Assembly (NCBI GenBank): GCA_041402045.1
Contig: JAWKSZ010000091.1
Coordinates: 1-23,731 of the forward strand
Direction: 5' to 3'
DNA length: 23,731 nucleotides
From: JAGQRJ01 sp041402045
GTDB taxonomy: Bacteria; Planctomycetota; J058
Part shown: positions 14,301 to 21,595 of the stretch, piece by piece
Numbering within the stretch: the stretch's first letter is position 1
How the letters are laid out: each line of letters opens with the position of its first letter
Notes under the pieces: generated by a model
The model's input: the letters and a program-made list of their open reading frames with translations, nothing else
Told to the model about the DNA's origin: nothing
Database searches by the model: none
Made by a program: the position numbers and the translations under genes

Positions 14301-16056
14301 GGCTGTCGAGGCTGACCAGGGCGTCGCCGAGGGAGGCCAGGGCGCCGGTGGCGTCGCGGTCGCCGAGGCGGTTGATCCCGGCGTCGAGGCTGCTCGTGGC
14401 CGCCTCGAGCTCGGCGCGCACCGCGTCCTTGAAGTCGGTGGTCTCGGTGGCCTGCTGCTTGGCGATCTCCTCCAGGGTGTTTTGGCGGTGAATGTAGTAG
14501 CCCACCGAGAGGATCGCGCTGCAGGCCAGCACGGTGCCCGCGATCACGAGCACCAGGGGCTTGTTCTTCTTGGCCTTCTTGACCAGGCGGCCGACCGGAC
14601 CCAGGGGGCGGGCCTTGATCGGGTCGCCGTTGAGGTAGCGCTGAATGTCCTCGGCCAGCTCGAGGGCGCTGGGGTAGCGGGTGGCGACCTCCTTCTCCAT
14701 GGCCTTGAGCACGATCGTGTTCACGTCGCGGTCGATGCGGCTGTCGTGCTTGCGCGGGGGGATCGGCTCGTCCTCGAGGATCTTGTGATAGACCTCCATG
14801 GTCGTCTCGCCGTGAAACGGGAGCTTGAGCGTGAGCAGCTCGTAGAGGATCACGCCCAGGGCGTAGACGTCGGCGCGCTGGTCGATGGTCACGTCGCCGC
14901 GGGCCTGCTCCGGCGGCATGTAGAACGGCGTGCCGACCACGGTGCCGGTGCGGGTCAAGAGCGACTTGTGGTCGAGGTTCTTGGCCAGGCCGAAGTCGGT
15001 GACCTTGGGGTGTCCGTCGGTGTCGAGCAGCACGTTGGCCGGCTTGAGGTCGCGGTGAATGATCCCCTTGCCGTGGGCGTAGTGGATCGCGCGCGCGACC
15101 TCTTCGATCATGTGCAGCACCCGCTCGACGGGCATCTTCTCCTTGCGCTTGACGATCGCGTCGAGGGGGTCGCCCTCGATCAGGTCCATGGTGAAGTAGT
15201 GGAAGCCCTCGTGGCAGCCGACCTCGTGCACCGCGACGATGTTCGGGTGCTGGAGCTTGGCCGCGGCCTCGGTCTCGCGGCGGAAGCGGCGCACCTGGCG
15301 TTCGGAGGCGTTCTCGCCCTCCTTGAGCACCTTGAGCGCGACGATCCGCTTCAGGCTGCGCTGACGCGCGCGGTAGACGATGCCCATGCCGCCCCGGGCG
15401 ATCTCACCCAGGATGTCGTAGGGCCCGAACACGGTCTCGACCGAGCCGTCGGCGTTGGTGCGCGTGCCCATGGCGTGGGCGATCGGGTCGTCGGGGGCGA
15501 CGTTGGGCGGGAGCTGCTTGGCGTGGCTGCCGGAGCCGGAGCCGAAGCCGCCGAAGCCGGAGCCCTGAGGGGTGCCGAAGCCGGAGCCCTGAGGGGTGCC
15601 GAAGCCGGAGCCCTGAGGGGTGCCGAAGCCAGAGCCCTGAGGGGTGCCGAAGCCGGAGCCCTGAGGGGTGCCGAAGCCGGAGCCGTTGGGTTGGCCGTAG
15701 CCTGAGCTGGGGGCCGGGGCGCCGAAGCCGGAGCCGTGAGGCGGGGCGCCGAAGCCGGAGCCGTGAGGCGGCCGAAGCCGGAGCCGTGAGGCGGGGCGCC
15801 GGAAGCCGGAGCGAGGCGGGCGCCAGCTGAGCCGTGGGGCGCCGAAGCCGGCGGTCGGCGCGGCGGGGCGGCTGTCGCTGCGGGTGAGTTGGTGGGCCCC
15901 CGAGCGCTGGCTGAGCTCGTCGTAGATCTGGCGGGCGACCGGCTCGCTGAGGTAGCCCTTGCTCACCAGGAGCCGCGCCAGGTGCTCCTGGGCGCCCTGG
16001 GCGCGGAGCTGGGCGCACTCCTGGAGCTGGGTCTGCGTGGCGTAGCCACGGCTCAC
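11341..16056 (-). CDS. Membrane Ser/Thr kinase with repeat-rich linker and large TPR region
   Basis: 1571 residues from the GTG at 16056. An N-terminal helical domain (1-50; TQTQLQECAQL...VSKGYLSEPVA, typical of such kinases) is followed by a GSGFGTPQ repeat linker (about 70-180). The kinase domain is at 211-475: RGGMGIVY loop, K242, H334-R335-D336, D354-F355-G356 and PPEQ, all intact. A basic stop-transfer stretch and one TM helix (about 500-522) follow, then TPRs to the end, interrupted near 1000 by a Trp/Asp-rich acidic segment. The kinase is cytoplasmic and the TPRs probably extracytoplasmic. A second possible start is the ATG at 16102 (MTPGRNEIQAM), which joins GRLAVSRGYATQ only if one base is removed near 16070. 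Within the linker (about 15770-15840) a ~4-nt loss and a 1-nt gain compensate each other, giving a short out-of-frame stretch. Confidence 0.93.
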   Translation of the reverse strand: MSRGYATQTQLQECAQLRAQGAQEHLARLLVSKGYLSEPVARQIYDELSQRSGAHQLTRSDSRPAAPTAGFGAPRLSWRPPRSGFRRPASRLRLRPPHGSGFGAPPHGSGFGAPAPSSGYGQPNGSGFGTPQGSGFGTPQGSGFGTPQGSGFGTPQGSGFGTPQGSGFGGFGSGSGSHAKQLPPNVAPDDPIAHAMGTRTNADGSVETVFGPYDILGEIARGGMGIVYRARQRSLKRIVALKVLKEGENASERQVRRFRRETEAAAKLQHPNIVAVHEVGCHEGFHYFTMDLIEGDPLDAIVKRKEKMPVERVLHMIEEVARAIHYAHGKGIIHRDLKPANVLLDTDGHPKVTDFGLAKNLDHKSLLTRTGTVVGTPFYMPPEQARGDVTIDQRADVYALGVILYELLTLKLPFHGETTMEVYHKILEDEPIPPRKHDSRIDRDVNTIVLKAMEKEVATRYPSALELAEDIQRYLNGDPIKARPLGPVGRLVKKAKKNKPLVLVIAGTVLACSAILSVGYYIHRQNTLEEIAKQQATETTDFKDAVRAELEAATSSLDAGINRLGDRDATGALASLGDALVSLDSLQGLVEEYTRFNTEDMNQATLGEFSEEIEEAYRKSYLHQARAFSTQDQFPEALASLARGLERNAEAADLELERGRVFLAQGDLDQAEATFTRQLKADPNYIDARLELGVVQDRRGRTAEALKSFASVVNFLDAPLERRQQVRAHLLRGQTLFGTSRYEEALDDFHRVIELQEDSFEGYVWRGRAQHMLGNYGEARKDLREAVELDPTRPEGHYFQGLLNLDTRNFEDAAKNFETASKRERDYHLATLGQGRALESELKYELAERHYETVVNTDHPAARAIHAEAWAALGDLLRHRADEVEVRLEEEARFRQDNANPDGELGPPPPLDKLLATTEEVLAERRKDAARAYTKALELDESLIAAWIGRGRLRLAEGDLKAAQNDLRQADTLCEAEALADVDKPQQSDTGDDWDKDEWDQEPQWEDDDAVEISSTSQATEARALLGLLALREDQLDAAKRWFERAEDSDPNSAFATFGLARVALARGKREEAQELFEDARSMVAEGTDLASYYYKQGLDQQDHAQRAKKPEFYKTARRAFARAAALNPLDGLSQLQRARLCADWGSLDVALALCREAATRDPLLSAAYETEGFLLARDLPETADPETGRPQALRDPVAARAAFDRAIESAGADALPRHALYGRALARLALAAKQGDDPELLAAARQDLEAAVSKIPDDFDEVDPEEVNRLQLYLRRLVEVCRELGQEDAALEREQSQEQIRKSALAAAARELKEGEDKRNQLNYNDAIEHFDRAIALDPDNGDAHFNRGTCYLKIGNFVPGILDLSRALELNPRIADEVYNKVYQITYVVDLHRVITELNKIVSDHPNEAHVIFLRGFFYVAKAEFKEYTEDDLLKGIDDFNHCLELNTTHVTAMLYRGFLQFKRANPDYGKTPEQIEAFYQEALKDYHAALELDPISGISHYLQAQLWAHRMCAEGLPPERVEEYKTKSLEELKLALDNGFRGYDRLKNEPAFQKLRDDPAFNKLIRKK
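15545..15780 (-). repeat. 24-bp in-frame tandem repeat coding GSGFGTPQ
   Basis: The word CCCTGAGG (plus strand) recurs at 15563, 15587, 15611, 15635 and 15659, exactly 24 bp apart. The five units are identical except for one base near 15630. Flanking, more diverged units code GSGYGQPN and the 9-residue GSGFGAPPH. The array codes the flexible linker between the N-terminal domain and the kinase domain. Confidence 0.95.
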
Positions 16057-16207
16057 CGCGAGACGGCCGCATCGCCTGGATCTCGTTACGCCCGGGCGTC
16101 ATGGTCGCTGCGAGCGCCGTTCCCCGTCGGGAAGCGGTCTGCCTCACGCGTCGAAGCCTGTCTCCGGGGTCGCGAATCCCGCGAAGTCCTTCCCGTCGCG
16201 TGCCTTC

Positions 16208-16236
16208 ACCGTAGTTCTGGCCCACGGGCCTGTCAA
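16208..16236 (-). promoter_or_regulatory. Sigma70-type promoter of the kinase / GGDEF operon
   Basis: On the minus strand TTGACA (16236-16231) is a perfect -35 box, followed by a 17-nt spacer and TACGGT (16213-16208) as -10, which keeps the three most conserved positions. Transcription would start near 16201, about 100 nt upstream of the possible ATG at 16102 and 145 nt upstream of the GTG at 16056. Confidence 0.6.
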
Positions 16237-16359
16237 TCGGAGCGTGGCGCCGGCCTCCGGCGTAAGACCCGCTTGATGGGCGGTTGCGCCGCGCCTGGGG
16301 AATTGCCTGTCCGGGACCCTGCACCTCGAGGCTCTGGCGGTCCAGCGGGGCCACGACGA

Positions 16360-16388
16360 GCGCGCGAACCCCTTGAGGGTCCGCGCGC
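16360..16388 (-). terminator. Terminator-like hairpin downstream of mdh
   Basis: A 7-bp stem GCGCGCG / CGCGCGC, a 2x2 internal loop, three further G-C pairs and a five-base loop. It begins 20 nt after the mdh stop codon. The T-tract is missing. Confidence 0.45.
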
Positions 16389-16408
16389 GGTCGGGGCGGG
16401 AGCGAGCC

Positions 16409-17398
16409 CTACAGCAGGTCCTGGACCGCCTCGCGCTCGCTGACCAGCTCGTCGGCGCTCTTCTGCATGAGGGCCTGGACGTCGGCGCTGACCGAGAGGC
16501 CGTCCACGACCTTGTAGCTGCCGTCCCCGGGGCAGGTCACGGGCACCGAGTAGACGATCCCCTCGGGGATCCCGTAGCGCGAGCCGTCGCTGTAGACGGC
16601 GATGCTGGTCCAGGTGCCGGGCTCGGTGCCCACCCACAGCTGGCGCATGTGCTCGATCGCCGCGTGGGCGGCCGACTTGGCCGAGCTCTTGCCGCGGGCG
16701 TCGATGATCGCCTTGCCGCGGGTGCGCACGGTGGGGCTGAAGCTGTCCTTGAGCCAGGCGTCGTCGCCGATCACCTGCTGGGCCGGCATGCCGTAGATCC
16801 GGGCGTGGGTCGTGTCCGGGACCATGGTGTCCGAGTGGTTGCCCCAAATGATCATGTGCGACACGTCGCGGATCTTCGCCTTCGCCTTGAGCGCGAGCTG
16901 CGCGGTGGCGCGGTTCATGTCGAGGCGGGTCATGGCGGTGAAGTGCTCGGGGGAGAGGCCGTGCTTCTTGGCCGCGTGGATCGCGATCAGGCAGTTGGTG
17001 TTGGCCGGGTTGCCGACGACGACCGCGCGCACGTCCTTGGCGGCGGCCTTGGCGATCGCCGCGCCCTGGCCGGTGAAGATCGGGCCGTTCGCGCGCAGCA
17101 GGTCGCTGCGCTGCATGCCGGGGCCGCGGGGCATGGCGCCCACGAGGAACACCGCGTTCGCGTCGCCGAAGGCCTCCTCCGGGTCGCTGGTGCACACCAC
17201 GTCGTGCAGCAGCGAGGGCGCGCAGTCGTAGAGCTCCATGGCGGTGCCCTCGAGCGCCTTCATGGCGGGCTCGATCTCGAGCATCTTCAGGATCACGGGC
17301 TGATCCGGGCCGAACACCGCGCCCGAAGCGATCCGGGGCAGGAGTGCGTAGCCAATGTTGCCGGCGGCGCCGGTGATCGAGACGGTGATCGGTCGCAT
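16409..17398 (-). CDS. mdh: Malate dehydrogenase
   Basis: 329 residues, the usual length for the cytosolic-type (group 2) NAD-dependent malate dehydrogenase. It converts malate and NAD+ to oxaloacetate and NADH in the TCA cycle. The sequence shows the Rossmann loop TGAAGNIGYAL at 9-19, the substrate loop GAMPRGPGMQRSDLL with the substrate-binding arginines, NPANTN, the RLDMNRA helix with the catalytic-pair Asp and substrate Arg, and WGNHSDTM with the catalytic His H188. No damage is seen. A strong Shine-Dalgarno (GAGGAG) sits 5 nt before the ATG at 17398-17396. It is a single gene, with a promoter just upstream and a hairpin downstream. Confidence 0.97.
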   Translation of the reverse strand: MRPITVSITGAAGNIGYALLPRIASGAVFGPDQPVILKMLEIEPAMKALEGTAMELYDCAPSLLHDVVCTSDPEEAFGDANAVFLVGAMPRGPGMQRSDLLRANGPIFTGQGAAIAKAAAKDVRAVVVGNPANTNCLIAIHAAKKHGLSPEHFTAMTRLDMNRATAQLALKAKAKIRDVSHMIIWGNHSDTMVPDTTHARIYGMPAQQVIGDDAWLKDSFSPTVRTRGKAIIDARGKSSAKSAAHAAIEHMRQLWVGTEPGTWTSIAVYSDGSRYGIPEGIVYSVPVTCPGDGSYKVVDGLSVSADVQALMQKSADELVSEREAVQDLL

Positions 17399-17431
17399 GA
17401 GGTCTCCTCGGGGTTCCTCGGTGAAGGCGCG

Positions 17432-17460
17432 AGTGTCGGCGCCCGCGCGAGGCCAGTCAA
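17432..17460 (-). promoter_or_regulatory. Probable sigma70-type promoter of mdh
   Basis: On the minus strand TTGACT (17460-17455), a 17-nt spacer and GACACT (17437-17432) form a -35/-10 pair. Transcription would start about 27 nt upstream of the mdh ATG, leaving room for the GAGGAG ribosome site. The -10 box matches only three of six consensus bases. Confidence 0.4.
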
Positions 17461-17631
17461 CCCGGGGGGGAGGGCCGTTCGGGGACCCGCTCGTGCTGTG
17501 CGTCAGACGTTTCGCTCTAGCTCGCGCAGCGATCGTCGTCCTGGCAAGGCGCGAGAGGGATTACGGCGGGCCAGGGTGACCGAGGAAGCACACAGCCCGG
17601 GGCGACGAGGGCAAGCGCGCCAGAGCGGAAC

Positions 17632-17652
17632 GCCTGGTGTGCTGCACCAGGC
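17632..17652 (-). terminator. Hairpin abutting the stop of the broken metallopeptidase gene
   Basis: A perfect 8-bp stem GCCTGGTG / CACCAGGC with a five-base loop. Its edge touches the TAG stop codon at 17654-17652. No T-tract. Confidence 0.4.
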
Positions 17653-18376
17653 TAGCGCTCCAGGCGTTCCTGCAGCCAGTCCAGGAAGTCCGCCTGGCCC
17701 GCATGGGCCACCAGCTCGGGGAGGGGAATCCGCGCCGCGAGGGAGGCCACGAGCCCTCCGAAGCGTGAGTAGGCGTGTTCCTGCGCGCCCTCGGCCCAGG
17801 CGATCTGGTCCGCGACGGGCCCCGGGGGGACCTCCGCCAGGATTTCCTGCCCCGCCCCGTGGACCGCGAAGCCCTCGAAGAACCACTGCGGCCCCATGGC
17901 GTCCTCGTCGCCCTCGAGGATCGCGACGTGCAGGCGGCGGCACGAGTTCGTGGGTCAGAGCTGGGACCAGGCGTCGCCGCCGGCGGCCGCGTAGGCAGGC
18001 TGCAGGCGGGCGCATCGGTCGGAGGGACCGCGAGTGAGCACCTGCTGTCGAGGCCCGCCACCAGGCCCGAGGTGGCAGGGCCGGGGAGGAGGTCGTGCAG
18101 CCGAGCACCCGCCCAGAGCGCGGCCTGGGTCGCGCACACCTCGACGCGGTCGTAGTAGGACGCGCGGCCGAGCTCGTCCCAGCCATGGGCCGCAGCGAAC
18201 GCGGCGAGGCGCGCCTCGGCGCGCAGCACAGCCGCAGCCAGGGAGGAACGGTCCAGGCGCTCGGGGGCCGTCAGCCGCTCGAGGACCCGCTCCTCGCCGT
18301 TGGGCTCGGCGCTTCCAACACACCCTGGGGCCATGCAGCCTCCCCACACGAAGATCCAAGCGAGTCGCCGGCTCAT
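17652..18376 (-). pseudogene. HExxH gluzincin-like protein, frame-broken
   Basis: Starting at the ATG at 18376 there is a signal or lipoprotein-type leader (MSRRLAWIFVWGG..., Cys residues near 15 and 20), then a helical domain in one frame down to about 18010. The frame then switches twice. A short segment around 17960 (GGDAWSQL) is in a second frame, LTHELV in a third, and RLHVAILEGDEDAMG followed by QWFFEGFAVHGAGQ (17897 down to the TAG at 17652) in a fourth read. Joined, this gives HELVHRLH and, 20 residues after the second His, the Glu of FFEGFA: a gluzincin zinc site like that of the protein at 2966-4519. One indel lies inside the HELVH motif itself, so as written the gene is inactive. 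Consensus error is the simplest alternative to true decay. The peptidase substrate is unknown. Confidence 0.65.
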
Positions 18377-18477
18377 GCCGGGGCACCCTAACACTCCTTC
18401 TCAGGCTCTTCTCGCCGAGGCAGGTGCGGCTCGCGCGCTGCCTCCGGTGCGGGTCGCAGCGCGCGCAAGTCGCGCCC

Positions 18478-18500
18478 GTGCGGGGTCGAGACCCGGGCAC
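18478..18500. promoter_or_regulatory. Imperfect palindrome upstream of the PLD gene
   Basis: GTGC-g-GGGTC-GA-GACCC-gg-GCAC forms an imperfect dyad 22 nt before the phospholipase D start. It could be an operator or a leader hairpin; no regulator is indicated. The 145-nt region between the divergent metallopeptidase and PLD genes shows no clear -35/-10 pair. Confidence 0.25.
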
Positions 18501-18521
18501 GGGGCGTGCACGGACGGGGCC

Positions 18522-20123
18522 ATGACTCGACTCCACACCGCCCTCATTCTGTGCCTCGCCCTCGCGGGCTTCGCCCACGCCGCCCCCTACCGGATCGCCG
18601 GCGCCACCGAGCGCGGCGAGTCCTACGCCGGTCGCGGCGAGGCGCGGCCCGCCGCGGGAGGCCTGCTCGTCGAGCGGGCCACCGACTCCGGCAGGCTGCG
18701 CGGGCGCCTGCAGTGGACCGACGGCGCCTGGCGCGGGCCGCTGCTCGGAGGCCCCGGCGCGCGCGGGCGGCTCCTGGACACCGGCGGCGCGAGCCTGGAG
18801 GCGACGGTCACCGAGACCGCGCAGGGCTATCGCCTGCGCTGGGTCGACCCCCAGGGCAACCGCGGCGAGGAGGAGTGGCGCGGGGCGCTGCCCACGCCGC
18901 GCGACCTGGACCCCCTGGCCCTGGACGTGTTCGCCCAGGCCGTGGACGCCGCGGAGCGCGGGGTCGTGCCCGCCGACCGCATGGTCAGCGACGGCAACCG
19001 CGTCGACCCGCACCTGCTCGAGAGCGGGCCCGAGATCTTCGGAGCCGCCGGCGAGCTGATCGCGAGCGCCGAGCGCGAGGTCCTGATCCAGACCTACTAC
19101 TGGAAGACGCCTTGCCAGGCCGGCGACGCGATCTTCGCGGGCCTGAAGGCGCTCGAGGAGCGCCGACGCGCGGCGCAGGCCGAGGCGCCGGTGGACGTGT
19201 TCTTCGTGATCAACAAGCACTTCACCACCCGCTCGAACGTGAAGAACCTCGAGCGCGACGTGGCCCAGGCGGGCTTCGATCCGCGCCTCCTGAACGTGCG
19301 CGTGGCGCCGTTCAAGCAGCGGATCTTCGGCAATCTGCACACCAAGGCCTTCGTGGTCGACGGCGAGCGCGCGATCCTCACCAGCGCGAACGTGCACCCG
19401 CCTCAGGACGCGCCGACGCCGTGGTACGAGATCGGGGCCCAGCTCGCGGGGCCGGTGTGCGCCAGCCTGCGCGCTGAGTTCGCTCAGCTCTGGGAGCGCG
19501 CGACCGGCGACGCCTTCCCCGGGCAGCGCCTGCCCCTGCCCGCGGCGTTCCCCGACGGAGTCCCCGTGGCCTTGGTCTCGCGCCCGTCGGAGGGGAACCC
19601 CTTCCGGCGGCGCATGGACGACCCCGCCGGTGTGAGCTACACCGCGGCGATCCGCGGCGCCCAGCGCCGGATCCGGATCCTGACTCCGCACCTCGCGGAC
19701 GCGACGCTGCGGTCCGAGCTCGAGGCCGCGCTGCGCCGCGGAGTCGAGGTCCAGCTCGTGGTCTCCAAGGGCATGGGCAAGCTGCGCGCGAGCCTCCCCG
19801 GGCAGGGCGGGACCAACGCCAAGAACGTCGCCAAGCTGCGCGAGGCCCTGGCCGACGACCCCGGCGCCCTGGCGCGCTTCCAGCCGCGCTGGTTCTCCCA
19901 GGACGGGGAGCTGCCCCAGGAGGGCAACGGCGCGGGGGTGAACCACGCCAAGTTCCTCAGCGTCGACGGCGAGCTCGTGATCGTGGGCAGCTCCAACCAC
20001 GACACCCAGGCGCTGAAGTACAGCCGCGAGGTGAACGTGGTGGTCGCCGACAGCGGCCTGACCCAGGCCTGGGAGGCCCAGGTGTTCGAGCCGGCCTTCG
20101 CCCGCGGGATCGCCGCGGACTGA
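18522..20123 (+). CDS. Exported phospholipase D family protein (two HKD motifs)
   Basis: 533 residues from the ATG at 18522. Residues 1-21 are a signal peptide (hydrophobic LILCLALAGFAHA|A). An N-terminal ~120-residue region of beta-strand character, not recognised, precedes the catalytic part. Two HxKx4D motifs are intact: H273-T-K275...D280 (HTKAFVVDGERAILTSANVH) and H475-A-K477...D482 (HAKFLSVDGELVIVGSSNHD), the paired active site of the PLD/cardiolipin-synthase superfamily. These enzymes transfer or hydrolyse phosphatidyl groups through a His-phosphate intermediate; nuclease activity is possible in some members. Being exported, it probably acts on envelope phospholipids. The stop is 3 nt from the stop of the convergent Trm112-like gene. 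Confidence 0.9.
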   Translation: MTRLHTALILCLALAGFAHAAPYRIAGATERGESYAGRGEARPAAGGLLVERATDSGRLRGRLQWTDGAWRGPLLGGPGARGRLLDTGGASLEATVTETAQGYRLRWVDPQGNRGEEEWRGALPTPRDLDPLALDVFAQAVDAAERGVVPADRMVSDGNRVDPHLLESGPEIFGAAGELIASAEREVLIQTYYWKTPCQAGDAIFAGLKALEERRRAAQAEAPVDVFFVINKHFTTRSNVKNLERDVAQAGFDPRLLNVRVAPFKQRIFGNLHTKAFVVDGERAILTSANVHPPQDAPTPWYEIGAQLAGPVCASLRAEFAQLWERATGDAFPGQRLPLPAAFPDGVPVALVSRPSEGNPFRRRMDDPAGVSYTAAIRGAQRRIRILTPHLADATLRSELEAALRRGVEVQLVVSKGMGKLRASLPGQGGTNAKNVAKLREALADDPGALARFQPRWFSQDGELPQEGNGAGVNHAKFLSVDGELVIVGSSNHDTQALKYSREVNVVVADSGLTQAWEAQVFEPAFARGIAAD

Positions 20124-20126
20124 GGG

Positions 20127-20393
20127 CTACTGGGGTAGCGTGCCCGCGGGGACGACGATCCCCTCGTCGGGGATCATGGTCGGGATCCCCTCGATCAGCG
20201 CGTAGGCCCGGGCGCGGTCGGCGCGGATCAGCGCGCCGGGGAGCGGCGAGTCGAGGGACGCGCCGCCCTGGGTCTTGAGCTTGCCCGCCGCCTGGGCGGC
20301 GTTGAGCGCCTCGAGCTCGGCCGCGCTGGCCTCGGTCAGGGTCGAGTGGTCTACGGGGCAGCGCAGGAGCGCCAACAGCTCGGCGTCGATCAC
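20127..20393 (-). CDS. Trm112-like small protein
   Basis: 88 residues. The GTG at 20393-20391 is the start: GGAGG lies 6 nt upstream, and the protein then begins MIDAELLALLRCPVDHSTL, the usual N-terminal pattern of Trm112/YcaR (UPF0434) proteins. IPTMIPDEG near the C-terminus matches the family's IPxMLxxEA pattern. Only one Cys of the zinc ribbon of eukaryotic Trm112 remains (CPVDH), which is common in bacterial members. Trm112 activates methyltransferases in eukaryotes and archaea; the bacterial role is unclear. Its start region is duplicated at 22227-22310. Confidence 0.85.
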   Translation of the reverse strand: MIDAELLALLRCPVDHSTLTEASAAELEALNAAQAAGKLKTQGGASLDSPLPGALIRADRARAYALIEGIPTMIPDEGIVVPAGTLPQ

Positions 20394-20450
20394 GGAGCAC
20401 CTCCGGCGCGAAGTGTCGCATGGGCGGCCCGGGCGCAACAGGCTGCGCGT
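20367..20450. repeat. Direct repeat copy 1 (5' region and start of Trm112-like gene)
   Basis: This segment is repeated at 22227-22310. The first 59 bp (20367-20425) differ at one base only; the next 25 bp are about 72% identical. It contains the Trm112-like gene's Shine-Dalgarno, GTG start and first nine codons on the minus strand. Confidence 0.9.
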
Positions 20451-20601
20451 GCGTGGGGCGCACGCCGTCAGGCAGCCCGTCGAGGTTCCACCGCGATCGG
20501 ACGCGCGCCGACCCTAAGCGTCGCGCCTGCGGTCGGCACGCGCCTTGCCTCCTGGTCCTGCGCGCGACCTGCCGGGGACGCGCCGCAAGGAGCCGCTGAA
20601 C

Positions 20602-21264
20602 ATGCCGACGCCCTCCCTCTCCGCCCCCGCAGCCCCCAGGCTGCGCGCTCCTCGCGCCTTCGCCCGGATCGGGTGGGGCATGAGCGTGAAGACCTGGACC
20701 CTCGCGGTCGAGGTCCCCGCCGTGTTCGCCTGCATGCGCGAGCTCGGCCCCGGCCTGCTCGCCGAGGACCACCCCTGGGTCAGTGGGCGGCGCCCCGACG
20801 GGACCCGCACCTGGCGCTCGAACGTGGTCTACGCCTCGCCCTCGCGGCTCGGACCCGACGCGCCGAGCGACGACGACGTGGTCGACGCGGTGGGGCGCTT
20901 CCTGGCGAAAATGGCCTCGCGCACCGTGCCGGTCCCCGCCCTGCCTCAGGGGCCCAAGCGCCGCATGCCCCACGCGATCGGGTACATCCACGGCGCGGTC
21001 CAGGCCAACGGCGCGTTCGTGGTCCTCGACGACCTCGACGACCTCGTGCGGCACTGCACGTCCCCTGCGTTTCGTCGTGACCTCCGGCGCTTCGTGCGCC
21101 GCGAGCGGCGAGAGGTGACCCTCGTGCTGCGCACCCGGCGCGTGGACCCGCTGGCTTATGCCTACGCCATGGGCTGCGTGCCGCCTCTGGTTCTCGAACG
21201 GCAACGGACCCACCCGCGAGCCGGTGCTGTGGGGAACACCTCGCCCTACCCGCGGTCAACCTGA
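20602..21264 (+). CDS. Hypothetical protein, C-terminus probably frameshifted
   Basis: The ATG at 20602 is preceded by AAGGAG 9 nt upstream, a good ribosome site. The frame gives 220 residues to a stop at 21264. Residues 1 to about 190 look like real coding sequence: SVKTWTLAVEVPAVFACMRE, an acidic DDLDDL turn, and a basic RRDLRRFVRRERREVTLVL helix followed by DPLAYAYAMG. After about 21172 this frame loses its coding character, while a neighbouring frame continues as RLWFSNGNGPTREPV. The true protein probably extends to about 21595 through several indels, giving roughly 330 residues. I do not recognise the family, and no signal peptide or TM is visible. Confidence 0.6.
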   Translation: MPTPSLSAPAAPRLRAPRAFARIGWGMSVKTWTLAVEVPAVFACMRELGPGLLAEDHPWVSGRRPDGTRTWRSNVVYASPSRLGPDAPSDDDVVDAVGRFLAKMASRTVPVPALPQGPKRRMPHAIGYIHGAVQANGAFVVLDDLDDLVRHCTSPAFRRDLRRFVRRERREVTLVLRTRRVDPLAYAYAMGCVPPLVLERQRTHPRAGAVGNTSPYPRST

Positions 21265-21595
21265 TCACCGGCGCCTGGCTGCGGACCTGCGCGACCTGCG
21301 GCGCGGCCGCCGCGCGCGGCTCCGCCCAGCGCCCGCGCCGGGGAGCCTTTCGCGGCAGCACGTCGGCACCCGCGTGCGCCCGCTGTGGCACGAGCGCCTG
21401 TTCGCCTGGGTGATCTCCATGGACGTTCGCTCCCGCGGTTCGCGGGCAGCTGTTCTTCAGCGACCGGCGGCGGATCGAGCCGCACCGGCTGGGGAGGAAT
21501 ACCGCGCCGCCGGGGGCTACGGGCGCTGGTCCGGCTGCGGCAAGGTGCCCTTCCCCTTCCCCGGTGGTGAGCGGAGGCGCGCGTGCGCGAGCTGA
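21175..21595 (+). pseudogene. Probable 3' part of the hypothetical gene, in shifting frames
   Basis: Coding character moves between frames here: RLWFSNGNGPTREPV, then HLALPAVNLITGAWLR (another frame), then RVRPLWHERLFAWVISMD, then GQLFFSDRRRIEPHRLG, and finally EEYRAAGGYGRWSGCGK to the TGA at 21593-21595. All have strong G/C third positions, as expected for one gene with about four indels. The stop overlaps the start of the glycosyltransferase, so the two were probably an operon. Confidence 0.45.

Noticed and set aside
12019..15705. Very long open frame (over 1200 codons) on the plus strand opposite the kinase-TPR gene
   Set aside because: It is a mirror of the kinase codons: composition is Leu/Val/Gly/Glu/Arg-biased and low-complexity, with no motif. 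Long antisense frames are expected at this GC content.
21280..21410. Possible zinc ribbon with two CxxC motifs in one frame
   Set aside because: The frame ends soon after, and the neighbouring frame reads better as coding sequence (RVRPLWHERLFAWVISMD); the Cys pairs are probably an out-of-frame artefact.
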